Assembly: GCA_902801325.1 (NCBI GenBank)
Contig: CADCHQ010000012.1
Span: 106,249-170,248, forward strand
Reading direction: 5' to 3'
Source: an uncultured Bacteroidales bacterium
Lineage (GTDB): Bacteria > Bacteroidota > Bacteroidia > Bacteroidales > Bacteroidaceae
Length of the DNA: 64,000 nucleotides
Shown here piece by piece: positions 51,780 through 60,978 of the stretch (its first letter is position 1; every line of letters starts with the position of its first letter). A program made the position numbers and the translations under genes. The notes below the pieces were generated by a model. It ran no database searches, was not told where the DNA came from, and saw only the letters and a program-made list of their open reading frames with translations.

Positions 51780-54700
51780 TTACCTAATCACAACTTTCCT
51801 GTCGTTCTTGATGTATAAACCTTTTTGGTGAAAATTTGTTGGAACGCGACTTCCAGAAAGGGCATAAATAGCCTGCGCTTTGGTGGCGTTAGGGTGTATG
51901 GCTGTGATGCCTACGGCAGTCTCGAGTTCTTGCTGAAGCGCTTTCAAGTCAGCCGTGAATCCAACGTAGCTGATGACGGAACATCCCTGCGCGTTGGTGG
52001 AAGTCAGACCAAACACTGTCTCGCCCGTCAGTTCGTACCCCTTGTTCTCGTCAATGCTCCAGGATACCATAATGCGACCGTCTTTGAGGGTACGCACGTC
52101 GGTGGGATTGACGATATTTACCCAAGTTCCGTTGATGAACCATAGTTGCGAGTCGCCTTTGGTTTTCGACACCTCAGTGGCCACGGCCACCAGGTACTTC
52201 ATGCCTGGCTCACGGTACTTCTTCTCCATGTAGCGAAGGGCAATGTTTTGTGCCCCCTTCTTGGTGATGGTGATGGTGTTCTCCTTGCTGCTGTAGGTGA
52301 TGTCGGACGAACCAAGGCGGTCGCTGACACGATTGCGATACCAGTCGTAGGCTTTCCATGTGTAGAGGTTGGTGGGGATGGAGACCTCAACACTCATCGT
52401 AGTTTGGTGCTGTGTGCCGAATCCGTCGGTATAACTTATGCTGATGTCAGTCTTTCCCTCCTTTTGACCAGCATAGATAAGTCCGTCGCGGACGTATGCC
52501 ACCTGTGGGTCGCTACTTTCGCATTTAGCATCCAGTGTGACGAATTGCGAAGTACCGTCGGCAAGTGTGGCTTTAACGGCAAATGTGCGTGTCTGTCCCA
52601 AGAACAGTTTCACGGTGGAGGGACTGGCTTGAATGCTTTCTACCGGGGCCACGTCCTCAACTATCAGGTCGTTGTTGTCTATTTTAACTGAGATCTCAGC
52701 CCCATCGTAGGTAACCTCCTTGCTGAAACGTACCGACTGCTTGATGCCCAGTCCCATCTTGTCCGAAGCATCGACGAGCACGATGCGGAAGGTGCGGTTC
52801 TGCAACATACCATCGAACTCCCCACTGCGCTTTCCGATGGTTAGGGTCTGTGAGGCTTCGTCCCATGTAAAGGGTATCTCGGAGAAACGTCCCTGTTCGT
52901 AGTTGTAGTTGTCGCGCTCGTCCTCGTAGAGGGTGAATGCACCGTCTGCACCTGGGTAGATGCGTATTTCGAGGTTGTCCCAGTTGTGCTGTTCGCTGTA
53001 CTGCACATCGGGTCCCCAAGGGATGATGGTGCCTTGACGTACGTAGAGAGGCATAAGTGCCAAATCAACGTTACGCGTCACCTTCTGTCCGCCTTCGTAT
53101 TGTTGACCTGTCCAAATATCTGTCCATTTATCCCCCTTGGGTAGATAAATAGTGCGTTGTTCTGCCTGTGATTGAACGACAGGCGCAACGAGAATGTCCT
53201 GTCCGAACATGAATTGGTCCTTCAGTTCGTGTGTAGCCTTGTCGGTGGGGTAGGCGATACCCATGGCACGCATGAAGGAGAATCCATCGTTGTACACATG
53301 GTGGTCAGTGCTGTAGATGTAGGGCAGCAGGGCATAGCGTAGTTTGATGTAGCGGTTGATGATGTCATAGTAGCTCTCGCCTTCCTTGCCAAACTGGTAG
53401 ATGGCTCGGTCTGTGCCTGAACCATGACTACGCATAATGGTGCAGAATGCTCCGAACTGTATCCAACGGCAATATAGTTCGTTGTAGGTGTCCTGACCAG
53501 GTCCTTGGAATGAACCATTGAAGAAACCGCCGATGTCACTGTTCCAACTGGGTATACCGCATGCCGAATAGTTGAGTGCGGCAGGTATCTGATTGGCAAG
53601 GGTCTGCCACGAAGCAGTGATGTCACCGCTCCACGTGCCTGCACCGTAGCGTTGCATGCCGATGAAACCGGAACGTGTCATGATCATCACACGTTTGGCC
53701 TCTGTGAGTTCGCTCTTTTGTGCACGATGCCCGTCATATACACCACTGGCATGCATCAGTGGGAATACGTTACGCATGGAGCGCCATGTGTGGGTGGTTT
53801 CGAGTGAGTGGGGATTCAGGGTTGCATTGTCCTTATCATCCTTATTCAGTACGATGAAGTCGTTGGTCTGTTCCCAGTCCTCACCTCCTTGATAATGGTC
53901 GGGTTCGGAGGAGTCTACCCAATAGGCGTCCACCCCCTTGCTTACAAGTCCTTCGTAGAGACACTTCCAATAGTAGTCACGTGCCGACTGTTGATAGGGA
54001 CTGTAGATGGCCACGCCAGAGTTGGGAGGATAGGTGGTGGTCATGATGCTGTTGCCCTGCTTCATCAGTTGGTTGTTCTCTTTGAAATGAGCGTACTGCT
54101 TGGTGTCTGGTCCGAAGTTGGCCCAGAATGAGATAAGTAGATGGGCACCGCCGTTATGCAGTCCGTCAATCATCTTGGGATAGTCGGTCTTAAATGAGGA
54201 GTTGAGAAACTCCATAGCATTCCATTGGTTGTTGCCACCCCAGTACTGCCAGTCTTGTACCACGCAGTCGATGGGTACATTCCGTGAACGGTATTTCTGC
54301 ATCACCCCTAGCGTCTCCGTAGCACTTTGGTAGCGTTCCTTGCTTTGGAAGTAGCCGAAGGTCCACAGAGGCACCATCGTAGCTTGTCCCGACAGTTCAC
54401 GCACACGCTGCACCACCTCATCTCCATTGCTTTCCGAACCCACCAACACATAATAGTCAACGGCGTGGGCTGCTTCCGTCTTGAAGGTTGCCCCTGACGA
54501 ACTGTCACTGAAATCGCATGGACCGTAGAGGTCCCAGTATAGACCATAGCCACGTGTGGAATGGAAGAAGGGAATCCAAACCGACATATTGTTCTGTACC
54601 ATGTGACTATAGCTCTTTCCTCGGTGGTTGAGGCTGCCGTCTTGCACTTGTCCAAAACCATATATAGCTTCGCCAGTCTGTAGTTGGAAAGTCTGCGACA

Positions 54701-55085
54701 CGGTGTACGGGTCTATGGTGTGCGATGTACGTTTTGTAAAGACGGCTTTCGAACGTTCCTTGATGAGCACGCTCCCGTCGGGGCGGAAGAAATTGAGGAG
54801 GCCCGATGTCTTGTTGCAGGTCACCATAACTCTGTCCGTAAGCAGCGTGTCAATTCGGCTCCCCTCCCGTTTCGTGGGGTTCACCGCCTGGGGCGTCATC
54901 GTCACCACGACCTTTGGGTCAGACTTGCCCATGGCATCCGTACTCTGATATTTCGTCACGCGGACAATCTCAGGCGAGTAGAACGTGATTTCTGTCACGA
55001 TACCTCCAGCTGTAATCGTGTAGTCTTGTGCCTTTAGCGGCATCAGGATGGCGGCCAATAAGGCCACGAGCATTATTCTCTTCAT
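51780..55085 (-). CDS. Secreted glycoside hydrolase family 31 (alpha-xylosidase/alpha-glucosidase type)
   Basis: 1101 residues with a signal peptide (MKRIMLVALLAAILMPLKAQ). GH31 core: YGFGQVQDGSLNHRGK, FGYFQSKERYQSATE, YWVDSSEPDHYQGGE with nucleophile Asp 391, and TWSGDITASWQTLANQIPAA with acid/base Asp 488, then CGIPSWNSDIGGFF. A DUF5110-like segment (IYPGADGAFTLYEDERD), a Big_2-like Ig unit (about 775-865) and further beta-rich sequence follow. The tail NFHQKGLYIKNDRKVVIR is very close to that of the next gene's product. Likely acts on xyloglucan or alpha-glucan; alpha-xylosidase versus alpha-glucosidase is not settled. Confidence 0.92.
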   Translation of the reverse strand: MKRIMLVALLAAILMPLKAQDYTITAGGIVTEITFYSPEIVRVTKYQSTDAMGKSDPKVVVTMTPQAVNPTKREGSRIDTLLTDRVMVTCNKTSGLLNFFRPDGSVLIKERSKAVFTKRTSHTIDPYTVSQTFQLQTGEAIYGFGQVQDGSLNHRGKSYSHMVQNNMSVWIPFFHSTRGYGLYWDLYGPCDFSDSSSGATFKTEAAHAVDYYVLVGSESNGDEVVQRVRELSGQATMVPLWTFGYFQSKERYQSATETLGVMQKYRSRNVPIDCVVQDWQYWGGNNQWNAMEFLNSSFKTDYPKMIDGLHNGGAHLLISFWANFGPDTKQYAHFKENNQLMKQGNSIMTTTYPPNSGVAIYSPYQQSARDYYWKCLYEGLVSKGVDAYWVDSSEPDHYQGGEDWEQTNDFIVLNKDDKDNATLNPHSLETTHTWRSMRNVFPLMHASGVYDGHRAQKSELTEAKRVMIMTRSGFIGMQRYGAGTWSGDITASWQTLANQIPAALNYSACGIPSWNSDIGGFFNGSFQGPGQDTYNELYCRWIQFGAFCTIMRSHGSGTDRAIYQFGKEGESYYDIINRYIKLRYALLPYIYSTDHHVYNDGFSFMRAMGIAYPTDKATHELKDQFMFGQDILVAPVVQSQAEQRTIYLPKGDKWTDIWTGQQYEGGQKVTRNVDLALMPLYVRQGTIIPWGPDVQYSEQHNWDNLEIRIYPGADGAFTLYEDERDNYNYEQGRFSEIPFTWDEASQTLTIGKRSGEFDGMLQNRTFRIVLVDASDKMGLGIKQSVRFSKEVTYDGAEISVKIDNNDLIVEDVAPVESIQASPSTVKLFLGQTRTFAVKATLADGTSQFVTLDAKCESSDPQVAYVRDGLIYAGQKEGKTDISISYTDGFGTQHQTTMSVEVSIPTNLYTWKAYDWYRNRVSDRLGSSDITYSSKENTITITKKGAQNIALRYMEKKYREPGMKYLVAVATEVSKTKGDSQLWFINGTWVNIVNPTDVRTLKDGRIMVSWSIDENKGYELTGETVFGLTSTNAQGCSVISYVGFTADLKALQQELETAVGITAIHPNATKAQAIYALSGSRVPTNFHQKGLYIKNDRKVVIR

Positions 55086-55102
55086 ACTTATATGCTATGC
55101 TT

Positions 55103-58100
55103 TTACTTTACTACAATTTTCTTCCCATTTTTGATGTATATGCCCTTGCGGTGGAAGTTGGCAGGGAGACTACGACCGGAAAGGTCGAACCATTTATCCT
55201 TAACCGTCTCGTCCATTGTGTATTGTCCGTTCTGTATGTCTTCTATCCCGTCGCTGAGGTCAGACGTGAGCATGATGTTGCGCAATTCGTCTATGTCGTC
55301 CTGACTGACGCCGAGCTTCTCAACGAAGAAGGTGTTAAACTTATCCTTTACCGTCTGGCCATTCAGACCGAGGACGATATTGTACATCTCGTTCTGTTGT
55401 CCTCGGGCACGCAGTCCGGCTAGGGAGAAAGTGGTAAGTTCATAGTTCTTGTTTGATTGGTCTTGGGGAACACCCAACAGACCTTCGAGCAACATAGAGA
55501 GTAGTCCTGTGCGGTCAGCTCCCCAGATGCAGTGGAAATAGATGCTCTTGCCCTTACGCAGGTTGGCCATGATAAGGTCGAACTCCGACTTCCAGTGGGC
55601 ATAGCTGTCTTGCGATGACAAGTTCTCGGGGAAACAGTCGTTGCCATTGGCAAAATAGAAGGTTCCAGAAGCGAAGTTGAAGGCCGACGTGCCTGCACCG
55701 TTTTCGTAGTCGATACGAAGGTCAATCTCGGCACCCACGCCCAGACTGCGAAGTCGCTTGATGTCGTTGGCTGTGGCCACATGTCCACCATTTAGTTCAC
55801 CGCCACGATATATCAATCCGTAGCGGATGTACTTCCCGTCGGTCGTCTTCCAACCGCCAATGTCGCGTATGTTACTGATGCTGGGAGCATATATCATGCG
55901 CAGTTGTCCGTCGGTATGGAAACGGCCCTTACCCACGACTTCGGTGCCGGCCTTTACTTCGTAGTAGTATGTGCGTTGGGGCACCAAATTGGGCACGTAG
56001 AGTAGATGACCATCAATCAGACGAGTGTTGAGCGTCTGGGCTTGGCTCAGGTCTTCGTGTTCAGAATAGGTAATCTTGAATCTTGTGCTGTTGCTGCTGG
56101 CAACGGGTATGCCCACGTTATTGGGTTGGTCACGACGTGCAGGTGGTGCCTGATTGTAGTTGCCAATGTGACTGCTTGTTGTGGCCTTGTAGTCTTCCAA
56201 CAGCAGGAAACGACGTGCCTGCAGGTTCTCCAGGTTGACGGTATAGTCCATATTCATGGGGTCGCATTCGACGAATGTCAACTGCTCAGCCTTTGTCACC
56301 GTCTTGCCGTCGACTGTGGTATGTGTCCATGAGTATTTGGTCAGGTCGCCTGCAATGGTTCCGCCATCCCAAGGGAGTGGGGTAGTGTCTATCTCCTTGT
56401 TCCTTAAGTTCGAAGCAGGAATGGTAAATTCGGTGATGTTCTCTTGAGCTTTCACCACGCAGGGTTCACCTGCATGTATGGTGCTTACGGGATATATCGT
56501 GGCCTTGCCGTCAATGATGCTACCGATGGCATAGAGTTGAACTGTCTCGCTGCTGTTGAGTTCGAAGGGTAGGCACAACGGCGTCAGTTGCCCTGCAGGG
56601 ATGGCTTTCTGTATGGTGATATCGGGCACGTTGCCATAGAGCAGTTGTGGACGACTTGCCATGAACCAGTTGTCAGTCTTCTTGGAGGCCTTGATGCGGA
56701 ACCCCAATTCCAGTTTACCATCGGCTTCCAGGTCGCTCTCCACCACAGTGAGATAGTCGCCTAACTCAAAGGCACTGAGGGCGGTGGATTCAGTCATGGG
56801 CAGACTGCGTCCGTCGATTGTCGCGTATATGTCCGTCGAACTTGCGGCACTGTGGCGCGCGTCGTCAAAGATACTGGGCACGGTCTCCTGTTTCTTACCT
56901 AAATATATGACGGCAAGTCGTTCGTCGGTACCGGCTTCATTCAGTTCCAGTGCGTCTTTCATGGTTGTCGGACGGTAGAGCGCGTTGGCTCGCAGGGTGT
57001 AGTGTCCGGCAGGCATGTCATTAAGCGTCTGTCCCAGTGTGATGGCCGAACTTGTGTTGCTGGCGCGCTGCATCTCGTTCTTGGGGAGCAGAATGCTCAG
57101 GTCGAACTGTCCAGTGGCAGTCTTCCCCGTCTTTACGAGTTCCATGAGGGCGGTGTGCAGTCGTGCGTTCTGGTTGGCAATTTCCTCGTCGGTAACCTCT
57201 TCCGTCAGCAGTGCCGAGCGTACATCGTTGAGCACGGCATCATAAGGGCTGCGGTCGATAGCCTGACTGGCAATCTCTTCGTAGCGGTTGATGGTGGACA
57301 GACGGCGTTCCTTTTCATAATTCTCGGTCTTGCCGTGGTAGATGAGGTGGAAGTCATCGGCACGGAACCAGCTGCACGAACGCATGCCGATGGTCAGGTC
57401 CGACTCAGAGGGCATGAGATAGATGGTGACTTCGTAATACTCCTGGAAAGTCGACTTCGACTGGGGTACGAAACTGGTAACGTAACTGTTTCCATATAGC
57501 TCTACGGGCATCTTGGCACTTGCATAGTTGTTGCTTGATGCCAGTGCGCGCAGGCGATATTCGCCGGGCTTCATATTGCTGAGCGTTTGCTCCACAAAGT
57601 GTTCTGGACTGCCGAGGACGTAGCTGTCACTGTTTGTCCAGGTGTTGAACAGATAGTCGCCTACGGTGCCCTCCGTGGTATATTCGTTCTCGTTTTTCTT
57701 AGCACCGACATCGGTGTTCCCGTTGGGGTGTCCTGTTGTCCAGCCGTCAAGCGTACCCGTTTCAAACGACGGGTTCGTGAGGAGATAGGTCACGTCGCTC
57801 ACGTCGCCAGTCTCGCCTTGATAGTATAGCTCAAAGTTGTCGAAGCATGTCCATGCCCTTTGGGAACCAACACTGCAGCGCAGACCTATGGTCAGGTCAC
57901 CACGTGTCAAATGGTTGACCGATAGGTTGTTCCAGTACTTGCCGTTGTTGAAGTACTTATTGGCATCGCTCATGCTGTTGGGCATCCAGTAGTTCTTTCC
58001 GTTGATGGTATATTGGGCTCCACCTATGGCATTGGTGGTTTGTGCATCGCGACACACCATAGCTATGGCCAACTTCTCATCGTCGGCATACAGGTAGCCT

Positions 58101-59179
58101 TCCGACTGCGTCATGCTCCCATTTAGGAAGGCGGTCATGGCTTTGTCGTTCGATTCCTGACTGCGTTGGTAGCCCTGCATGCGCAACATATAGGAACCTT
58201 GCGGCATGTCGGGCATGGTCTGGTGGAAATTATAGCTCTTGGAGTAGAATTCGGCGTTACCGAAGGTCTGGAATCCGGGTTCCGTGCCCTCCCATCCTGC
58301 TGCGTTGTTGCTGGGGAAGGAGGCATTGATGAGCAATGGTGTCACGTTCAGTTGGTAGCCTTTGGCAAGGGTGATGTCGTTGAGGAAGGTACACCCCGCA
58401 GCGCGTAGTGTGACAACGGCACTGAGTATCTCTTCTTCTGATGTGGCGGCATCGACAAGGGGGGCTGCAGTTGCCAGAGCTTCGCCGAGTGTAGTCCGAC
58501 TGGCTTCGTCGCAGGTGATGTTCGTCTTGTCGTCAATCAAACTTTGCAACATCTTCTGCATATCTTGATAGGCAAGGAAGGGGGATGACAACTTAAGGGC
58601 TGTGAGCTCGTCATAGAGCGAACCCTCTGCAAAGCACTGCCAGTAGTATTTGTTGGCAGAGTCACTGTTGCCCATCGTGTAGCTGATGTATTTGTTGTTG
58701 CCCACGCATTGGAACTGGAAACCCTTGCCCGCCGTGTAGGTGATACGCCACAGACCCAAGGCATCGCCGTCCTGACCATAGACGTGACTCTTGCCCGATG
58801 GCGCACTTTCGCCAGCAAAGAAGCACCATCCGGCACTGTTCAGGTAGGCAGCACCGCCTATACCGTTGGGAAATAGCTCGTGGACTCCGTTTGAGATGCT
58901 TACGCGATACACCTTTTCGCTTTTATATGTGATGGCTTCAGCCTTCAGCAGGTAATAGTAGTCCTTTCCGCCACAGATGATGGCCGACTCGCCAGGTGTC
59001 ACCACATTCTGCATGGTGCCTTTGGTCCAGTAAGGACTTAGGTAAGTGCCGTTGTCACTGTAGGCCATGATGAAATACTGAGATGTCAGGTCCTCCACGG
59101 TGGTAAGTTCCACATCAGCAGCCATAGTCGTTGTAATTGATAATGCAGAGAGCAGAATCAGACAAAACAGTTTTTTCAT
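55103..59179 (-). CDS. Secreted multidomain protein with C-terminal tyrosine phosphatase domain
   Basis: 1358 residues from MKKLFCLILLSALSITTTMA at 59179. Large beta-rich and helical N-terminal part: LTNPSFETGTLDGWTTGHPN starts a carbohydrate-binding-like module (about 480-620), and two helical stretches look like FIVAR-type linkers (about 210-270 and 635-690). The C-terminal domain (about 1085-1300) is of the Tyr_phosphatase3 type: SISNIRDIGGWKTTDGKYI, YRGGELNGG, and the signature IYFHCIWGADRTGLLSMLL with nucleophile Cys 1217 and Arg 1223 (CX5R). The tail NFHRKGIYIKNGKKIVVK is the shared secretion-type end. It is 17 bases upstream of the GH31 gene and probably co-transcribed. The substrate is unknown. 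Confidence 0.87.
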   Translation of the reverse strand: MKKLFCLILLSALSITTTMAADVELTTVEDLTSQYFIMAYSDNGTYLSPYWTKGTMQNVVTPGESAIICGGKDYYYLLKAEAITYKSEKVYRVSISNGVHELFPNGIGGAAYLNSAGWCFFAGESAPSGKSHVYGQDGDALGLWRITYTAGKGFQFQCVGNNKYISYTMGNSDSANKYYWQCFAEGSLYDELTALKLSSPFLAYQDMQKMLQSLIDDKTNITCDEASRTTLGEALATAAPLVDAATSEEEILSAVVTLRAAGCTFLNDITLAKGYQLNVTPLLINASFPSNNAAGWEGTEPGFQTFGNAEFYSKSYNFHQTMPDMPQGSYMLRMQGYQRSQESNDKAMTAFLNGSMTQSEGYLYADDEKLAIAMVCRDAQTTNAIGGAQYTINGKNYWMPNSMSDANKYFNNGKYWNNLSVNHLTRGDLTIGLRCSVGSQRAWTCFDNFELYYQGETGDVSDVTYLLTNPSFETGTLDGWTTGHPNGNTDVGAKKNENEYTTEGTVGDYLFNTWTNSDSYVLGSPEHFVEQTLSNMKPGEYRLRALASSNNYASAKMPVELYGNSYVTSFVPQSKSTFQEYYEVTIYLMPSESDLTIGMRSCSWFRADDFHLIYHGKTENYEKERRLSTINRYEEIASQAIDRSPYDAVLNDVRSALLTEEVTDEEIANQNARLHTALMELVKTGKTATGQFDLSILLPKNEMQRASNTSSAITLGQTLNDMPAGHYTLRANALYRPTTMKDALELNEAGTDERLAVIYLGKKQETVPSIFDDARHSAASSTDIYATIDGRSLPMTESTALSAFELGDYLTVVESDLEADGKLELGFRIKASKKTDNWFMASRPQLLYGNVPDITIQKAIPAGQLTPLCLPFELNSSETVQLYAIGSIIDGKATIYPVSTIHAGEPCVVKAQENITEFTIPASNLRNKEIDTTPLPWDGGTIAGDLTKYSWTHTTVDGKTVTKAEQLTFVECDPMNMDYTVNLENLQARRFLLLEDYKATTSSHIGNYNQAPPARRDQPNNVGIPVASSNSTRFKITYSEHEDLSQAQTLNTRLIDGHLLYVPNLVPQRTYYYEVKAGTEVVGKGRFHTDGQLRMIYAPSISNIRDIGGWKTTDGKYIRYGLIYRGGELNGGHVATANDIKRLRSLGVGAEIDLRIDYENGAGTSAFNFASGTFYFANGNDCFPENLSSQDSYAHWKSEFDLIMANLRKGKSIYFHCIWGADRTGLLSMLLEGLLGVPQDQSNKNYELTTFSLAGLRARGQQNEMYNIVLGLNGQTVKDKFNTFFVEKLGVSQDDIDELRNIMLTSDLSDGIEDIQNGQYTMDETVKDKWFDLSGRSLPANFHRKGIYIKNGKKIVVK

Positions 59180-59287
59180 GATATAATTGCTTCGGTTTCT
59201 TGTTATTATAGCCACAAAGTTAATAATATTTTCCCATTATTCCACTTTTTGCCTCCCTTTTTCCAGTTGAGTTATACTCAAAAAACT

Positions 59288-59309
59288 CATACACGCGTGC
59301 GCGTGCATA
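59288..59309. other. Alternating purine-pyrimidine tract
   Basis: 22 bases of strict pyrimidine-purine alternation, with ACACGCGTGCGCGTGCAT in the middle, inside AT-rich intergenic DNA. Such tracts favour Z-DNA. Confidence 0.6.
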
Positions 59310-59362
59310 AATAATAAGGTATATGAAGCCAAGATGATAGTATCATGACCAATGCTATACAT

Positions 59363-59649
59363 TAACAAAAACCTTGAAAGCCCTAATCATTAGCATGTAA
59401 TAATACGGTTTTTATTGTTTTCCTTTGACAAGGCTTTTGTACGAAGTACTGCAGAAACTGCCTAAAGTGCCGTATGAACTTGTTCAAGACGCACTTGATG
59501 GCAGATTATGATAACAACATAGTTGTACAAAGACTTGTCAAAGTGTTTTCTATGTTTTTTTTAATCGAAGCACCTTGCCAAAGGGTTCTTGCTCCGCTTC
59601 ACTACGCAAGCGTCACTGCTATGCAGATGCCGAGCGTTCAAGGTTTTGG
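59363..59649. repeat. Nested palindromic intergenic element, about 290 bp
   Basis: Outer ends CAAAAACCTTGAA (59366-59378) and TTCAAGGTTTTGG (59637-59649) are inverted, 12 of 13. Inside is a long imperfect hairpin: TTTGACAAGGCTTTTGTAC (59424-59442) opposite GTACAAAGACTTGTCAAA (59525-59542), and CTGCCTAAAGTGCCGTATGA (59458 onward) opposite GTTCAAGACGCACTTGATGG (59482-59501). A full copy of the dispersed repeat lies in its right part. No gene is seen in 59180-59661. Confidence 0.75.
59588..59636. repeat. Dispersed repeat, full-length copy
   Basis: CTTGCTCCGCTTCACTACGC (59588 onward), AAGCGTCACTGC, ending GATGCCGAGCG. It is a near-perfect reverse complement of 61092-61142 (three or four differences in 49). 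Confidence 0.9.
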
Positions 59650-59661
59650 TAAAAGAAAAGC

Positions 59662-60426
59662 TTATGGCTTTGTGTCTCCCTCTATGTAGTTGTCTATGCG
59701 GAGGCTCTGGCCGTCGAAGACGGCGTAAGTGAACTGACTGATCCAGTCGCCAAGGATGAGCATGCGGCATTGGTGACTCAACATAAGGTCGAGCTCAATG
59801 TGGCGATGACCGAAGAGGAAGTAGTTGATGTCGGGATGCTCGGCCAGATACTGCTTGGCAAAGAGTACGAGATGTTCTTTGTCCTCACCCAGATAAGGAG
59901 GATCTCCACCATCGCCATGAGCCATTCGACTATGACGCGCCCAAGATAGTCCGAGACGCATACCAAGGTCGGGATGAAGCCAACGGAACATCCATTGGCA
60001 AACGGGATTGTGGAAGATGGAACGTATGACGCGGAACTTAGGGTCGGGGTCACCCAATCCGTCGCCGTGTCCGATGTAGAACGTTTGGTCGGCCAGGGAA
60101 ATGGTAACGGGTTGGCGATGGAGAATGACACCACACTCCTCAGTGAGGTAATCCCATGTCCATATATCGTGATTGCCCGTGAAGTAGTGGACCTCAACGC
60201 CATAGTCGGTTAGCTCCGATATCTTACCCAGAAAGCGAGTGAAGCCACGGGGCACCACGGTGCGGTACTCGAACCAGAAGTCGAACATGTCGCCGAGGAG
60301 ATAAACGGCTTCGGCTTTCGTCTTTATCTCATCGAGGAAACGTACCAGTCGGCGTTCCTGTTGCCTCGTGTGCTGTAGTGCCTTACTGCCCAAGTGGGCG
60401 TCGGAGAGGAAGTAGATGGGTTTCAT
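59662..60426 (-). CDS. lpxH: UDP-2,3-diacylglucosamine hydrolase
   Basis: Lipid A enzyme that cleaves the pyrophosphate of UDP-2,3-diacylglucosamine to lipid X, peripheral at the inner membrane. 254 residues. Calcineurin-like metallophosphatase motifs in order: FLSDAHLGS (6-14), LLGDMFDFWFEY (about 43-54), YFTGNHDIWTWDYL (about 80-93), YIGHGDGLGDPDP (about 118-130) and FLFGHRHIELDL near the end. The Asp/His/Asn metal ligands are all present. Length and motifs agree with Bacteroidetes LpxH. Confidence 0.95.
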   Translation of the reverse strand: MKPIYFLSDAHLGSKALQHTRQQERRLVRFLDEIKTKAEAVYLLGDMFDFWFEYRTVVPRGFTRFLGKISELTDYGVEVHYFTGNHDIWTWDYLTEECGVILHRQPVTISLADQTFYIGHGDGLGDPDPKFRVIRSIFHNPVCQWMFRWLHPDLGMRLGLSWARHSRMAHGDGGDPPYLGEDKEHLVLFAKQYLAEHPDINYFLFGHRHIELDLMLSHQCRMLILGDWISQFTYAVFDGQSLRIDNYIEGDTKP

Positions 60427-60498
60427 GTTTATTTACCATTTACAATTTAACCATTTACCATTTACGGCTATTGTGAATTATGAATTGTGCATTATGAA

Positions 60499-60912
60499 TT
60501 AAAGTAATCCTAACTCCAACTTCGCTTCCTCCGACATCATGTCCTTATCCCATTCGGGTTCAAAGACGAGGTTGACATCTACGCGGGAGAGGCCTTCGAT
60601 GGTCTCCAGCTTCTGGCGGACGTCCTCCATGATGAAGTCGGCGGCGGGACAGTTGGGGGCAGTGAGGGTCATGTCCACAGCGAGTACTTTCTCCTCTTTT
60701 GCTTCGGAAGCACCTTGTTCATCACCCGTCTCATCGCTGGCATCGGTGAGTTCGATGCGATAGATGAGTCCCAAGTCATAGATGTTGACCGGTATCTCAG
60801 GGTCGTAAACAGTCTTCAGTAAGTCGACAACTTTGTCCAAGATGTCGGACCCACCCTGACCCTCCCTTGAAGGGAGGGAAGTCGTTGCGTTTATATCTTT
60901 TTTTTCACTCAT
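60499..60912 (-). CDS. DUF59/MIP18-family iron-sulfur assembly protein (SufT/PaaD-like)
   Basis: 137 residues. The DUF59 core starts at about 25: KVVDLLKTVYDPEIPVNIYD, LGLIYRIELTD, MTLTAPNCPAADFIMEDVRQ with the conserved Cys, and VDVNLVFEPEWDKDMMSEEA. Such proteins assist iron-sulfur cluster maturation. The core is interrupted by an acidic loop (SDETGDEQGASEAKEEK, about 59-75). Residues about 8-22 (NATTSLPSREGQGGSD) come from a C-rich palindromic element at 60849-60885. It stands 72 bases upstream of lpxH. Confidence 0.9.
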   Translation of the reverse strand: MSEKKDINATTSLPSREGQGGSDILDKVVDLLKTVYDPEIPVNIYDLGLIYRIELTDASDETGDEQGASEAKEEKVLAVDMTLTAPNCPAADFIMEDVRQKLETIEGLSRVDVNLVFEPEWDKDMMSEEAKLELGLL

Positions 60913-60978
60913 ATATCACATATATTATAATCTTAGATATGTAGCCCTCCCCTCGGGGAAGGAATGGGGTAGGGGGTA
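60849..60978. repeat. Two C-rich palindromic elements at the DUF59 gene start
   Basis: 60849-60885: ACCCACCCTGACCCTCCCTT then GAAGGGAGGGAAGTCG, translated in the DUF59 protein. 60939-60978: GCCCTCCCCTCGGGGAAGGA then ATGGGGTAGGGGG, in opposite orientation just upstream of the gene. Confidence 0.85.
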
